A DNA stretch of 64,000 nucleotides from Eudorina sp. 2006-703-Eu-15 (GCA_003117195.1 BDSI01000013.1:1564332-1628331); one strand, 5' to 3'; numbered from the stretch's first letter, positions 52,101 through 63,827 are shown. Notes: generated by a model from the letters alone, not told the origin. Numbers and translations are program-made.

Positions 52101-52229
52101 TTCATCGTCCATCAGTTCGATGCCGTGAGAGCTCCTCCTTCCGCTCAGTCCTGGCACTGCCGTCCCGCCCAGCGCGGCGGCAGCCCGCTCAGCGTTCATG
52201 GACGGAGTCACTTTCACCAGTTGAGACAT
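49198..52229 (-). CDS. Cysteine-rich protein with a possible PH/GRAM-like core; family unknown
   Basis: Exons, minus strand: 52229-52093, 51838-51686, 51033-50916, 50434-50297, 49952-49890, 49362-49198. They sum to 774 bases, 257 residues, with clean borders and matching phases. The first 46 residues are polar and alanine-rich. Between residues 49 and 180 there are about 18 cysteines in three tight clusters: CQCICQC (75-81), [11 protein letters not shown] (115-125) and CLCCLC (160-165). Around them are segments that read like beta strands of a PH or GRAM fold ([32 protein letters not shown]). The C-terminus (about 204-257) is an amphipathic helix with QLRQVLHAA and LAVLQKEGK. There is no signal peptide and no clear membrane helix; the clusters could bind metal or be acylated. 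Neither idea can be decided from sequence. Introns carry a long AGGT microsatellite and a telomere-like block. Confidence 0.8.
49487..49702. repeat. (AGGT)n microsatellite, about 54 copies
   Basis: A perfect tetranucleotide run of 216 bases inside the last intron of the Cys-rich gene (49363-49889). On the transcribed (minus) strand the unit reads ACCT. Confidence 0.97.
50785..50810. repeat. Interstitial telomere-like repeat, (CCCTAAA)3 plus CCCTA
   Basis: Three full CCCTAAA units followed by CCCTA lie in the intron 50435-50915 of the Cys-rich gene. This is the Arabidopsis-type telomere unit, not the 8-base CCCTAAAA of Chlamydomonas reinhardtii. Confidence 0.85.
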
Positions 52230-53660
52230 ATCTTTAAACGACTTATGCTGGAACGTCAAGCGTTGTACCGGTTGATCGCCGTGTGTGGAAAATCAGGCAA
52301 TTGGCTTGCACGAACTCGGAGAGGATATCGGCATCAAAAGAGAACAGCCTTCACTTTGCTAACTATGCCATGCATGAATGTCCTATTATAGATTCCAACT
52401 GGGTTATAAACAAGTCGTTCAGGCTCTTGTTCGTACAGAATGCCTTGTACCGGCACCAACAGGGCACGCACATCCTTAGACGATCTCAGGTTCAGTTCCG
52501 ATATCGACACATGAATTTGATTCGAGGACAGTGACTATCTCTGCGAGTGTCTGTTGCGGAGGCGTGTGGTCCCAGGTAGGTACCAGCTGTAGGTGCAGAC
52601 CAATAATGGCAAGGACTGAGATTAGAAACATCAACAGCTGGGCATGTTTCGGACAGTGACGTTTAACACTATCATGCAATATTGTAATTGCTCGTCGTCC
52701 TTGGCAGCGCCATGTGTACGTATTGCCTCATAGGGCAATGAAAGGAAAAACGGGAAGGTTGTGCGTTGTCATTCAAGAAGTTGTGCGTTGTCATTCCATT
52801 TAAGCTGCAGATATGTACATCACCAGCTAGCTGTGTATTTTTGCTTTGCAATGAGGCTGAAACGCAGCAAGACGCCAATATAACCGTCCCTAACCGACAC
52901 AGCTGGCAACCGTGCTCAAGTTGGACGAACTGGTCTCCGATACCGATACGTACATAAAGTAAACTTTTTAAAGATAGTTTATTAGTACCTGATTGACAGT
53001 GTAGCCTTTGTCCAGTGATAAACTCGAATTGGTGCTCCGAGGACGTGCAAGTGTAGAGCAAACTGTACAAGGTTCTCAAGATGCTGTCAGATTCTATTTA
53101 GGGTTGAGGGACGTGCACTGCACCTCTAAAGGAGCCATCCAGCCATGCTCACAATCGCCAACTCATCAGAGCAGTGGCCACGACGTGCCCCACTGTGCCC
53201 GCAGGCGCCTAGCACGTACGGTAAAAATTGCAATGGAAGCATTTAAATTTTTCATGGCACAACTTGTAAAGGGAAAACGAGCCGTGTTAGGCAAGGCGAA
53301 GGTAGAGGTAGCCGTGATGGTACGGCAGGGCCCACAGATGAAAGCATGTTTGTACTATTGTGTACTATTTCGACTTACTTATAGGTATTTTTACTGCATC
53401 CCTCAACTCGGTCCATCGGGAATCCGTAGACGAGAAGGGCGCAATGCACACGGACAGGGAATTCTATGCTGTATGATTACATAGCATCAGCTGATTGCCG
53501 CTCTGCACACATGCTGAAGCCTGCGGTCGTTGTACAATAAAGATTCGTCCGGAAGGTGGGATTCGCTAGCCTACCAATTCCTCCAGCGCACTTGACTATC
53601 CGTACCTCGTCGTTAACTAAACCAACACAGAATCAAAACTCTGTAATTCAGTGATCATTT
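52230..53660. promoter_or_regulatory. Divergent upstream region of the Cys-rich and ankyrin-like genes
   Basis: Starts at 52229 (minus) and 53661 (plus) face away from each other. The region is AT-rich with many TATA-like words but no frame worth calling. It includes a 22-base near-perfect tandem duplication at 52758-52796 (unit begins GTTGTGCGTTGTCATTC). Confidence 0.4.
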
Positions 53661-56080
53661 ATGGAGTCACCGACTTGCAGTGATGCCTCCACTCCTGGGT
53701 CGTTGTGGGACGCGCTGGCAGCCGAGTTGATGGTGAAAATCGCCAAAGAACTGCCGCCCAATGAGGTGTCGTGCACACTCCGGCTGCTGAACAAGGAGAC
53801 GGCGAAGGCCCTCCAAGCCTGGAAGACTACGCGGCTGCTGTCGCAGCCGGTGCCGCACCACGCGCTGGTCTGGTTTTCCAGAGAGAACGCAATCACCATG
53901 ACGAGGTCACTGCGCCGCAAGATGTTGCACTTGTTGATCCAGGGCGGCTGCAGTGTCCCCACCCTGGAGTCAGCTGCCGCGGGTCTCGGGCTGTGTCTCC
54001 ACGGCTGCCCGCGGACCACGGAGGACGCCATCCAGTTGGCTGCGGAGATGGGCAACGACGACGTGGTCAGGTGGCTGCTGCAGCCGGGGACGGCCGGAGA
54101 TGTACACCGCGAACTGCTCATGCAGCGTGCGGCGGTGGGGGCTGCAGCCGGGGGCCATGAGGCGCTCTGTCAGGAGGTGACGGAGGCGGTGGGCGATGTG
54201 GGTCGCCGGCGGGGTCTGCTGGAGGAAACGGCCTGCGGTGCCGCCAGGTGCGGCCACATGGAGCTGGCGGAGCAGCAGATCGTGAGGGCTTGGTCCCTGG
54301 AGGCGGACCAGGGGGCCGCTGCCCGGGCGGACGGCGAGCAGTTTCGTGTTCCAGTTCGCTTTGTCGCGGCTGCGGTGTACGGATGCGACCTCCCCGCGCT
54401 GCTGCAGCTGTGGCCGCTGTGCGCCGCGGTGCGCTTGGAGCCGGGAACCCGCTCCGGAACCAGCTGGAAGAACCACATCGCCCTGGCCGCCGCCCTTAGC
54501 CCCCATCCCGACTGGCGGGCCAAGGTCGGGTGGCTGGCGGCGCAAGGCTACCCCCTGCTGCGGAGCAGCTCCTTTGACAGCTTATCCCCTGAACTGAGCT
54601 GGCGGCCCGCCATTCAAGCACATGATGCACTGGAGCGCGTAGAGTTCCTACGAGCGCATAGGGTGATCTTGCCGCTGTCGTTCGGGAGGGCCACAGTCAG
54701 CCACGGCAATATCCCGCTCGCCAATCACCTGACGTCCCCCGAAATGCTGGCCATTATGGCTAGAAACCCTCGGGATGACATGTGGACAGAGGCCGCTCGC
54801 AATGGCGACTTACCTGCGCTGCGGGGAATGATGAACGACAGATGGTTGCCCTATGCCAAGCCTGCTCTGGTGGCGGCGGCGGAGGGCGGGCACCTGCACG
54901 TGCTCCAGTGGGCGGCGGGGCCGGAGGCGCGGGGGCCCCACGCCGTGCAATTCTCCGCCTTGCTCTTCGAGGGCGTGAAGCTGGCGGCGGCGGCGGCCCG
55001 CTCCGGCAGTCTGGAGCTGATGCAGTGGCTGGTGGGGCGGGGAGCCCGGTGCGACTGCCCCGAAGTGTTCACGGCGGCGCTGCAGTCGGGCTGTGTGGCG
55101 CTCCTGGAGTGGCTGGCGGTGCAGGGCGGCCCGGCCTGGGTGAGGGGGTGTACGGCGGGGAGTGCGGTGCTTTGCTTGCCCAGCGTTTGTGCAATCGTGA
55201 CAGACCCCACACTCCGCGGGCTGGAACCGTGCGTCATCGCTGCTGTGCATCTGTCGCGCTGTTCGGTGTTGTACTTCGGGGTGATATTTTGCGGCCGTTA
55301 GTAGTCGATCGACGTGGCCGGGATGGAGGGATCAGCATGCCTACTGAACATGCATGAAAGCATTTGTACGCCCCCTGCCCGCCCCGCATCTTGACCTGCC
55401 GCGCGGGCATACCTGTGCACAGCGGTGCATGACGGCAAGCGACTGTGTGTTGAATCCTCCTGCCGCTGCCTCTCTCCCCTCCCGGGCTGCAGCACTGCCT
55501 GGGAGAGAGGCAGACTGTCTTGCTAGCTGCCAGTGACTGACAATTGCCAATGACAAATCCTTCCACAAGGAGAGAAGTGCTCCTTGCTTTTAAGCTCAAG
55601 CTTCGGCTCTTATTGCGCGCCCATTCGCACATCCCTCCCTCGCTCCTGCAACATCTCAATGTCGTGATGACTCCCTCCCTCCAACTCCCGACACAGGCAG
55701 CTTCGTACCGTTCGAACCATGTGTTGTACATTCTGGCGGGCGTTGAGGGCGACTTGGCCGTCCTGCGGTGCCTGCGGCGGCTGGGGGTGGCCTGGGGCCC
55801 GGCGCCCGACGCCCCGCGCACCTTCACCTCTGCGGTGGAGTCCGGCTGCTGCCTGCCGGTGCTGAGGTGGCTGCGCGAGGAGGGCTGCCCGGTGGACTGG
55901 GCGCAGGTCCGCACGGCCCTGGGGAAAGCGGGTGGCGGCGGCGGGTCCGGGGTTCGGAGGGGGGGGAATGAGGCCGTGCTGCAGTGGGCTGAGGAGGAGG
56001 AGGGCTTGGCGGCGGCGAGGAAGCAGCAGAATGATGATGATGATGCGGCGGCCGGGGTCAGCGGCGGGTCAGACGGATGA
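53661..56080 (+). CDS. F-box-like / degenerate ankyrin-repeat protein
   Basis: Exons 53661-55139 and 55697-56080; 1863 bases, 620 residues. The donor is CCTGG/GTGAGG and the acceptor ACACAG, both in phase 0. Residues 14-50 (LWDALAAELMVKIAKELPPNEV...) look like the short F-box-type helix pair that starts many volvocine proteins of this kind. The rest is a series of helix pairs in the pattern A-A-x-x-G-x-L-x-x-L-x-W-L, for example MWTEAARNGDLPAL, ALVAAAEGGHLHVLQWA, AAAARSGSLELMQWLV and FTSAVESGCCLPVLRWL, typical of weakly conserved ankyrin repeats. Such proteins form large lineage-specific families in volvocine algae; individual functions are unknown, possibly substrate recognition for ubiquitin ligases. 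The tail has a short acidic run (QNDDDDAA) encoded by repeated GATGAT. Start at 53661 is the first ATG in an open frame after an AT-rich upstream region. Confidence 0.85.
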
Positions 56081-57601
56081 CGTGTGCGTGAAGCCGTACA
56101 GGCTCAGTGGGTGACTCAGCTGGGGAGAGGTGAAGGAAGCGTGCGGGCGGCTGCGTTTGAACACCTGCTGTCGGGAGGCGACCAGCGCGGTGTCGGGGTG
56201 GGTGGGTGGGTGGGCGTTCACCGGCAGGTCGGCCTACCCGCAAGCGCAACCGTTTCTGGTTGGGTTGGGTTGGGTTGGATTCGAATGGGTTGGGTTGGGT
56301 TGAGTTGGGATCGGGGTTGAGGGGCGCCAGGTGCTGCGACGCGAATGATAAGGAGCATCACATGACTAAGGCGACGGCAGGCAGGGAGGGAGGGCGATGC
56401 GGTTGCCGCTGCGGCTGCTCAACGTGCCTGCACACGGTACCGGCTGGCAGGTTGGTGGGCAGTCCCTGGACCCACCCCGGGCCGCCAGTACGGTGGGTCG
56501 GTAGGTCGGCAGGAGCTGAGATACATCACCTTCCACATCCTGCAGCATGCGGGGCTGGAGGAAGGAGGACGCGTAGGATGGCCGTCGCCCGTCGGAGAGC
56601 CCAATGCCGGCAAGATTCAGGATATCAAGGCAGAGATCCTGGGCAGAGGTCCCAAGCAGTCGAAACCCCTGCCGATACCATGCCCGTATCTCGTTACAGT
56701 ACGTCGCGGTGCGGACCGAAACTGGAGAACTCGTACAGCATTGTGGGCGCACGTCGAATACCCTGCATCGCCAAATTGTGCGCTGCGTCTCCGCAGCGGG
56801 GATGGAGTCGGGTGCTGCCGGTCCCCGGGGCAACACACCCGGGCGGACATGGGCCGTCGCCCAGTGCCGACGCCCCACTCCGCCACCACTTCGCGGCTGG
56901 CAGCCTGCTGCGGACGTCGATACATACACCACATGATTTCAATTTTTTTGACACAAACATTCCAGTATGTTTGCACATGGGTTGGGGCGGGCGGGCGGGT
57001 TTCATGTCTTAACACATATTGGGCATCCAGGAGACTAGGGCGCACCGAGGGTCGCCGGGTCTCGTCCAAATCGGCCGTACGTGCGTGTACCCGGTGATGA
57101 TCACGGCCGCATGCGCCGATGCTGCTGTGGGGAGGTGCTTCTGAGGACGCGGAGGCGTTCGCAGGTCTCCTAAAGTACGGCCGTGTAAGAGTGCAGGGTG
57201 GAGGAGCGGACGTGTCACGCGGGTGCGGGTCGAGTCGCTCCCCCTCGCACAATCCCCCCCACCACTTCACGGCCCGGGTCAGGTCAGGGCCTCGCCCCCA
57301 CTGTCCCAAACCACTCAAATGTCCCACTCACACATCCATTCAACCTTCCTCCCTGGGACAAACGTGCAATCAGCTGTGGCCGGTCCGTCCCCCGGACACC
57401 CTGGAGACATGGAAGACATGAAACACATGAAAGCGTGGTCCTACAACACGATCTGTGAACGCGCTGTCCGCCACACGCGCGAAGAGCCTGTGACTGTCTG
57501 ACTGACTGGCAGGGCGTCAGGCGGACGGGGCGGTAGTGGTGCCGTCCAGGGTTTGGGGCCGGGCAGCCGTCCTCAGATGTCCGGACCTCCAGCGGCGCCA
57601 G
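56081..57601. other. Convergent intergenic region between the ankyrin-like and FVE-like genes
   Basis: It holds the 3' untranslated regions of both genes. A TGGGT/TTGGG-rich tract lies near 56256-56317. TTACA near 56694 (minus TGTAA) and TGTAA near 57186 (plus) are candidate polyadenylation words. Overlapping frames of 80-270 codons on both strands show no motif or splice structure. Confidence 0.4.
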
Positions 57602-60600
57602 CTAGGGTGCGGCGGCCTCCTGCTTGACCTCCGGCTTCACGGCCTTGGCTGATCCGTCCTTGCCGGCGGGCGACGTGGAGGGCGTGACGGCGGTGCTGCC
57701 GCGCATGATGAACTCCCTAAGGCGGGGAGGGGGCCGGCGGGCGGCAGGTAAAAAGGGGCGAGGCCGGACCAGCGGACGACCGACTGCCTTCCGCTCTCTC
57801 CGCCCCCCCAGTGGTGAGCCCCTCCCGGGAGCTCCTTATCTGTCTTGCATCGGGACGCCTCGCCGGCCCCCCAGGAAACGGTCGTCGGCACCACTCAGTT
57901 CATCTTCAGTGAGGGCAAGGTGGATAGCGGGGCCTCCACGTCGACCTGACTGCTCCACGCAACGCCGGTTCGGCGAGCTGGACGTCGGGTGACCGCGGTG
58001 CCTGAGCCCCCAACCCCCCCGGGGGGGCACCTTCCACGCATTACACTGACGGGCCTCAGCCCGTAGGGCAGCCAGCCAGCTCCGTACCGTAAAGCAGTGC
58101 ACCGAATCCGCACATCATCCCCGTTGCACCTCCTTCCGCTCAACCAGGCCGCCGGCAACGGGCCGGGCCCGGCCTTGTCCACCCGCCCCCGTCCGTCCGC
58201 ACCTCCACCCACCCACCCACCCACCCACCCACCCGCACCCCGCCCCGCCCCCCGTCCGTCCGCACCTGTGCTGCTCCAGCTCCGCCACCGCCTCCTCGTA
58301 GGGCCGGTAGATGAGGTCGTTGATGCGCCAGACCTGCAGGGTGCCGTCCGGCAGCACATCCACGTTGTTGCTGTCGTTGTCCGACACGCTGATCAGGGTC
58401 CAGGGCTCAGTGGGCAGCCACTGGAAGTCCGTCACACGCTGCCAGGGGGGGAGGGGAGGGGGAGGGGGAGGGGGGCCGGGAGCGGGCAGTCGGTGAGTCA
58501 GTCAGATCATGGTCAAAGCAGCAGCGGGGTATGCGGGACGCGGTGGCATTGGGGTGTGGGAGATGTGCAATGGCCCCGGCTCAGACCATCCAGACCTCGT
58601 AACCGCCACCGTAGCAGCAACCGCAACCGCATCAGGAGGAGGTTGGGGAGGGGGCCTACCGGGGATCCCAGCTTACCCCGAGTCGGTGGCCCAGGTGCTG
58701 GAAGATCAGCTGCGGGGCCGCCTCCACGGCACGCGCCTCCTCTTCCGCCGCCCCCTTGCCGCCGCCCGATCCCGCCCCGTCCTTCGCGCCGCTGCCGCGC
58801 GGCCGTTTCCGAGCCGGGGCGCCCTTCTCCTTCTCCTTGTCCCCCGCGTCGCCGGCCCCGCCCCCGCCCCCGGCCTCGCCGCCGCTGCCGCCTGGTTCAC
58901 CCCCGGCGGCGGCGGCGGCCGCTGCCGTCGCCGCCTTGCTGTCCGCGTCCATCTGGGTCCGCGACAGGTCCCAGATGGCGATGGTGTGGTCCTCGGAGCC
59001 GCTGGCGAATACATCCTGAGGCGCATGTGTATGTGTAAAGTAAAAAGATTATATATGTGTGTGTGAGTGTGTGCGTGTGGCGGGGCGGGGAAGGGCGGGG
59101 CGGGATTGCGCGGGGTGGGGCAAGGGGACTTGGATAAAAAGGGGTCCTAGACGCAAGGCCGCATCAACAAAGTCTGGGATGGGGACACGCGGAGAGTCTT
59201 GCCCTGCCTACCAACCCGTAGCGGAGCGGAGCGGAGCGGAGCGGCCCCTGCCATCCCTCCGCAGCTTTACGCCCACCTAGTTACTCCCACCCTCGCCTGA
59301 CCGCCGCCCTCACCTTGCAGGTGGGGTGCCACTCCACGTGGATGATCTGCTCCTGGGAGGGGGAGGAGGAGGAGGAGGCGGAGTTGGAGCCGCCGCTGCG
59401 GTGATCGAAATGGAAGAGCCGGTCGGTGCGGGAGGCCATGCGCCTCCGGTCCCACACCTGCAGGCTGCCGTCATGGGCGCCTGCGGAGGGGGGGGGGCCG
59501 GAACGCGGTGGAGCAGGGCGGGGCGGGGCATGGGGGCAGATTGGACAGATCAGCTCGGGTGGGGGTGTACAAAAGGGGAAAGGAAGGCGGACGGGGGGCA
59601 GGCGGGCAGACCAACCCGCACTAAAGGTAAGGTGGGTGGGTAGAAAGGAAGGTTAGGTGGGTACTTGGTGGTGGGTTAAAGGAAGCAGCCCAGACACACC
59701 CAGCCCAGACACACCCAGCCCGTAGGTGGTGGGGGGGGGGGATGGAGATGTGTTGGGGAGCAGCTACAGGTCGCGAGGACCACGACTGGTCGGGTGAGGA
59801 TGTGCAGCCTGACCCCCTCCTACCTCCCTCTCCTGGAACCCTCTCCCTCCCCCCACCCCACCCGTGACCAGCATGTTGTCATCCAGCGGGCACCAGTCCA
59901 CACACAGGACGTTGATCCCCGCTCCGTGCGCGTCCTCAACCTTCGCCACGCAGCAGCTGCCCCGCCCCCGGCCCCCCGCCCGCAGGTCCCACGTCAGGAT
60001 GCGCCCGTCGTCCGCCACACTGATCAGCTGCTCGCAGCCCCCCGGCTGGAACACCAGGTCGCACACGGCGTCCGTGTGGCCCTCCAGGCGGATGCGGGCT
60101 GGGCGGGGGGGGGGGTGGAGGGGGGGAGGGAGGGGGACATAGGGGAGATGGGTGGGCACATTCGAGGGGGGAAGGGGGAAAGAGGGTGAGGGTGGGGGCC
60201 GGGAGACTACCAGGGCGGCAGCCAGGCAGGTAGTCGGGGGAGGCCGGGAGGCGGAGGCGGGGACGTGCGGAGGTGGGCTTGGTTGGTTGGTTAGAAATGC
60301 AAACCCCCCCGGTTGGTTGGTTGTACAGACAGGGCGGCCGCTCCCAACACACTATGCACAACTACCACTCCGCTCCCATCCCCTCCCCTCCCTACCAATG
60401 CCCTGTAACTCCTGCCGCCCAACCTGCCCATACCCACTCTGGCTCCCCAAGGAAACTCAGATGCCATAAAGAGCGCCCCTTGGCTCCCCCCCCCCGCCCG
60501 CAGACTCACCCCACCGGCCGCTCCGAAAGCGCCCCACCCCGAGCCCTTATACCCCCACCGCTACCACCATCATCAACGACAGCATCCTGCCCCAACCCCC

Positions 60601-61939
60601 CATCGCCGACCCCACCCCCGAGCCCAACGCGACGCGACGCGCGACCCTACGTTTGAGCTCCGACGGCTTGCCCGACGACGAGGCGGCGGCGGCGGCGGAG
60701 GGGGCGGTGAGGGCCGACATGTGGTCCCCCAGGTCCCACACCAGCACCAACGTGTCGTTGCCGCCGCTGCCCACCCGGGGCGCCGCAGCGGCGCAGGCCA
60801 GCGGGAAGGGCGCGTCGTCCTCATGGCCCACCAGCACCAGATCCGGGACGGACGCCTCCGCGGGGCCGGGGCTGCTGCCGCCCTCGTCCTCGTCCTCGTC
60901 CCTGTCCTTGTTCTTGCCCTTGTTCTTTTTCTTGCCCTTGTCCCTGCCGCCGCGGCCCTGGGGCGGGGGCACAGCGGCGAGCAGGAGGGTGCGGGTGTGC
61001 GGGTGCTGACTCATGGTCCCGGATCAGGACGGACGGACGGACGGACGGACGCCAGCGGAGCAGCGGCGCAAGCGGGAAACTCATCCACCCGCCCGCCCGC
61101 CCGCCCGCCCGTGCGTACGGCACGGAGTACACACGAATGTACGGCATGTGTGGACGGACGCGAACGGACGGGCGGATGTCGGGAAGCCACGCGTGGGGCC
61201 CCGCGGTGAGGTGCGGTGCGGTGCGGTGAGGTGCGGTGCGGTGAGGTACGGTGCGGTGCGGTGAGGTGCGGTGCGGTGAGGTGAGGTGCGGTGCGGTGCG
61301 GTGCGGTGAGGTGCGGTGCGGTGCGGTGAGGTGCGGTGCGGTGAGGTGCGGTGCGGTGAGGTGCCCGGACACGCCCACCGGGCTCACCGACTCCCCACCT
61401 CCTATCCGACATCGCCATCGGCCCCGTCGCTCGCGTGTCCAGCCACCCGTCCCCCGTCCCCCCCGGCCCCTCACGCGGACCCCTCACCCGCACCTTGGGG
61501 ACCGCCGCCTCCGCCTCCGCCGCCTCCGCCGCCGCAAGGCCCTGCGGGTGCGGCCGCCGGTCGGGCTGCCGGTCCATGTTCCACACGTACAGCCTGTCCG
61601 AGTCGGTGTGGGTGACCACCACCTGGGGCTGCTGAGGCACCTCACGGACCTTGTTCACCTGGAGGGGAGGGGTAGGGGGAGGGGGGGGGTAGGGATGGGT
61701 GTGTGGGTGGAAGGGGGAAGGGGGGCCGGGGCCTGGGCGCGGGGGTGTTGCGACATCGCACATTTCTAAGGGCCGCCGTGAGGGCGGCCGTGAGGGCTAC
61801 CCGGTGTGTTCCGTGTTGCCGCTGCCGCTGTTACGGCGGCTGCTGCAGCTGCCCGTATGCGTAATATGATATAATACCCAATGCCCGACCCATACAGTAA
61901 TAAAAGGCTGCGGTGTCGGAAGAACGCTGTCGATTTGGC

Positions 61940-61975
<36 letters not shown>

Positions 61976-63236
61976 GAGACCTGAGCCGCGAGAAGCGAGG
62001 TCCAGCGTAACAGGCGATGCAAGCGACGGAAGTGAATGATACCTACCCGGAATACGGTACCTGGAACCCGAAATCCGAATCACCGACAACCCAGATGGTA
62101 GTGAATGGTGACGGCGACGTAGAGCATAGGCGCAGGCGCGCGCGCGTGTGTGTGCACGGTTTCTCATGTCGCAGCTCAATTTTCTTATACACCCCGAAGC
62201 GCGGACCAGCGCCATACAGCCGCGTGGCTCGCCCCACCAGCCCAGAGACCCACGGGTCGGTCCCGCTCAAAGGACCACCAACTGTGCCCCACCGCGACGC
62301 CGCGCGGGCGTCTCCGCGAGAGGGGTTTCCTGCGCCGCCTCCTAGGCCCCCCGGCGCCCTCCTCACCTCCCCCGGGTGGTAGATGGTCTTGACGATCTGC
62401 ACGTGGGGCGCCTTGGACCTCTCCTGCCAGTTGGACACCGCCTCGCTGGAGGCCACGTGGGCTGCAGCGGCGGGAGCAGGGGCAGGGGCAGCAGCAGGGG
62501 CAGGAGCAGCAGCAGCGGGAGCAGGAGCAGGAGGGTGCGTGTGTGGTTGTTTGTTTGTCTTGGGGGGCGCGAGGGGTCAGGGTGGGCGGATGGGAGGGCA
62601 GGTGACCCAGGGGTGGGGGTGCGGGTGCGGGTGGAGGGCCGTGAGGTGCGTGAGATGGGTGTGCGAGTGGGTGGGTGGGTGAGGGGCACAAAGCGGAAAC
62701 CGACTCCTGGCCTGCCCGGTGCTGCTCGGACGATGAGCACCTCTAAGGCAGACAGACAGACAGACAGACAGACAGACAGGCAACCGTGCGCCGGACAAAT
62801 GTGTACCTCTTATGTCGTTATGTGTGTCCTTCGGTGTTAAGGCACAGCGCGTATCACCGTGTTTGAAGCGCAGGGTGGCCCACGCGGCGGCGATGCCGGT
62901 GGCGACCGGCGGTGAGTCCTCTCCCCTGCACCCGCCGCAGCGCCCCGGCCCCCTCCACGGCTGTGGCGCCCCGAGGGCCCCCTGGAGCGGTGGCGGGCCG
63001 CACCCGGGAACCCGACCCCGCAATGCTGACCACCAGCCGCGAAGCCCCCCACACCCGTTTGTACGCCCCCACGCGTGGCGCCCGTGTGGTTGACCCCGCA
63101 CTGGCGGACTCCCAGCTCCAGCCCCCGCGCCCCCCTTCTCGATCCCCGCACGCAATTGCTGCGGGCTGATGTGCGATACCTTGAGCACGTCGATGTGTGC
63201 GAGGATGAGCGTGTTGGGGGTGGATTCATCCCACAC
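57602..63236 (-). CDS. FVE/MSI4-type WD40 protein (RBBP4/MSI1 family), 5' end outside the window
   Basis: Visible exons, minus strand: 63236-63180, 62918-62858 (less certain), 62461-62367, 61658-61494, 60957-60651, 60098-59862, 59480-59314, 59015-58677, 58438-58266, 57716-57602. Phases agree throughout. MSI4/FVE proteins are nuclear histone-binding WD40 propellers in histone deacetylase and chromatin-silencing complexes. Matching stretches are TPNTLILAHIDVLK, IVKTIYHPGEVNKVREVPQQ, VVVTHTDSDRLYVWNM, LVGHEDDAPF, LEGHTDAVCDLVFQP, EDAHGAGINVLCVDWCPLDDN, IIHVEWHPTCKDVFASGSEDH, VTDFQWLPTEPWTLISVSDND, and TLQVWRINDLIYRPYEEAVAELE near the end. Unusual additions are a Lys/Asp-rich linker (GKKKNKGKNKDRDEDEDEG) and a long Ala/Gly/Lys-rich insert in blade 6 (in 58677-59015) with a KRPRG nuclear-signal-like patch. 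The N-terminal histone-H4-binding helix and first blade should lie beyond 64000 or in unrecognised exons past 63236. Confidence 0.9.
58199..58233. repeat. (ACCC)n microsatellite in an FVE-like intron
   Basis: Eight to nine copies of a four-base unit, just upstream of the exon ending at 58266 on the plus coordinate axis, within the intron 57717-58265. Confidence 0.8.
61023..61364. repeat. GGAC run and GGTGC/GGTGA minisatellite in an FVE-like intron
   Basis: A short (GGAC)n run lies near 61027-61050. From about 61205 to 61364 the sequence is built only of the five-base words GGTGC and GGTGA in irregular order, about 30 copies. Both lie in the intron 60958-61493 and create Pro/His/Thr-rich shadow frames. 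Confidence 0.9.
61852..61970 (+). repeat. Dispersed repeat family 1, copy B, followed by a (GT)n run
   Basis: About 90 bases (GCCCGTATGCG, AATGCCCGACCCATA, GGCTGCGGTGTCGGAAGAACGC) match the copies at 12901 and 63507. Its upstream part is missing. A (GT)n run follows at about 61943-61970. It lies in the FVE-like intron 61659-62366. Confidence 0.75.
62747..62779. repeat. (CAGA)n microsatellite
   Basis: About eight copies of a tetranucleotide in the FVE-like intron 62462-62857. Confidence 0.9.
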
Positions 63237-63506
63237 CTGGAGGGGTGGTCAGGAGGGGCCGGGAGAGGGGTCAGAAGGGGCCGGGAGAGGGGTCAGGAGG
63301 GGTCGGGAGAGGGTCGGGGGGGGTTTCCTGGCGGCCGTCCAGTCGATTCTCTCCCCCCACCCGGCGTTTTGCTTGCAGGTGGGTACATTGCAATAACGAG
63401 GAGAGGATCACACGCACGCAGGGTGGTGTGAGTCTGCGTGGCCAAGGCAGCCGATCCGCACCAGCTGGTAGTCTTCCGCGACGCCGCGACACCAACAGCG
63501 CGCCAA

Positions 63507-63660
63507 ATCGACAGCGTTCTTACGACACCGCAGCCTTTTGTTTACCTTATGAGTCGGGCAATGGGTATATTATATACGCATACGGGCAACTATTGGGCGC
63601 CTCTCGGCCCTTGCATGCCACGCACTCCTGTTCTGCCTGCTTAAGAAACACCCATATGCC
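63507..63660 (-). repeat. Dispersed repeat family 1, copy C
   Basis: This is the most complete copy (about 150 bases), in reverse orientation to copy A. It shares TTAAGCAGGCAGAACA, GGAGTGCGTGGCATGC, GCCCGTATGCGTA and GGCTGCGGTGTCGTAAGAACGC. It lies upstream of the last visible FVE-like exon, presumably in another intron. Confidence 0.8.
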
Positions 63661-63827
63661 ACATCCTCATTGTCGTCATTGCCGGCAGCAGCCGCACATA
63701 GCGTGCCGGCAGTCCCAGGTAGCAGCAGCAGGGCCGGGGGCAGCAGCAGGGCCGGGGGCAGCAGCAGCAGCCACCCGCCAGCACCGTGGCCCTCACTCCA
63801 CTCCCCTCCACTGTGGGCCACATCCCC

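Noticed and set aside
53970..55250. Minus-strand and alternative-frame ORFs over the ankyrin-like gene
   Set aside because: Shadow frames of a high-GC coding exon; the plus frame shows the repeated helix-pair pattern and is continuous for 493 codons.
56206..57012. 268-codon plus-strand frame after the ankyrin-like gene
   Set aside because: Low-complexity start from TGGGT repeats, no motif, and lies in the expected 3' regions of two convergent genes.
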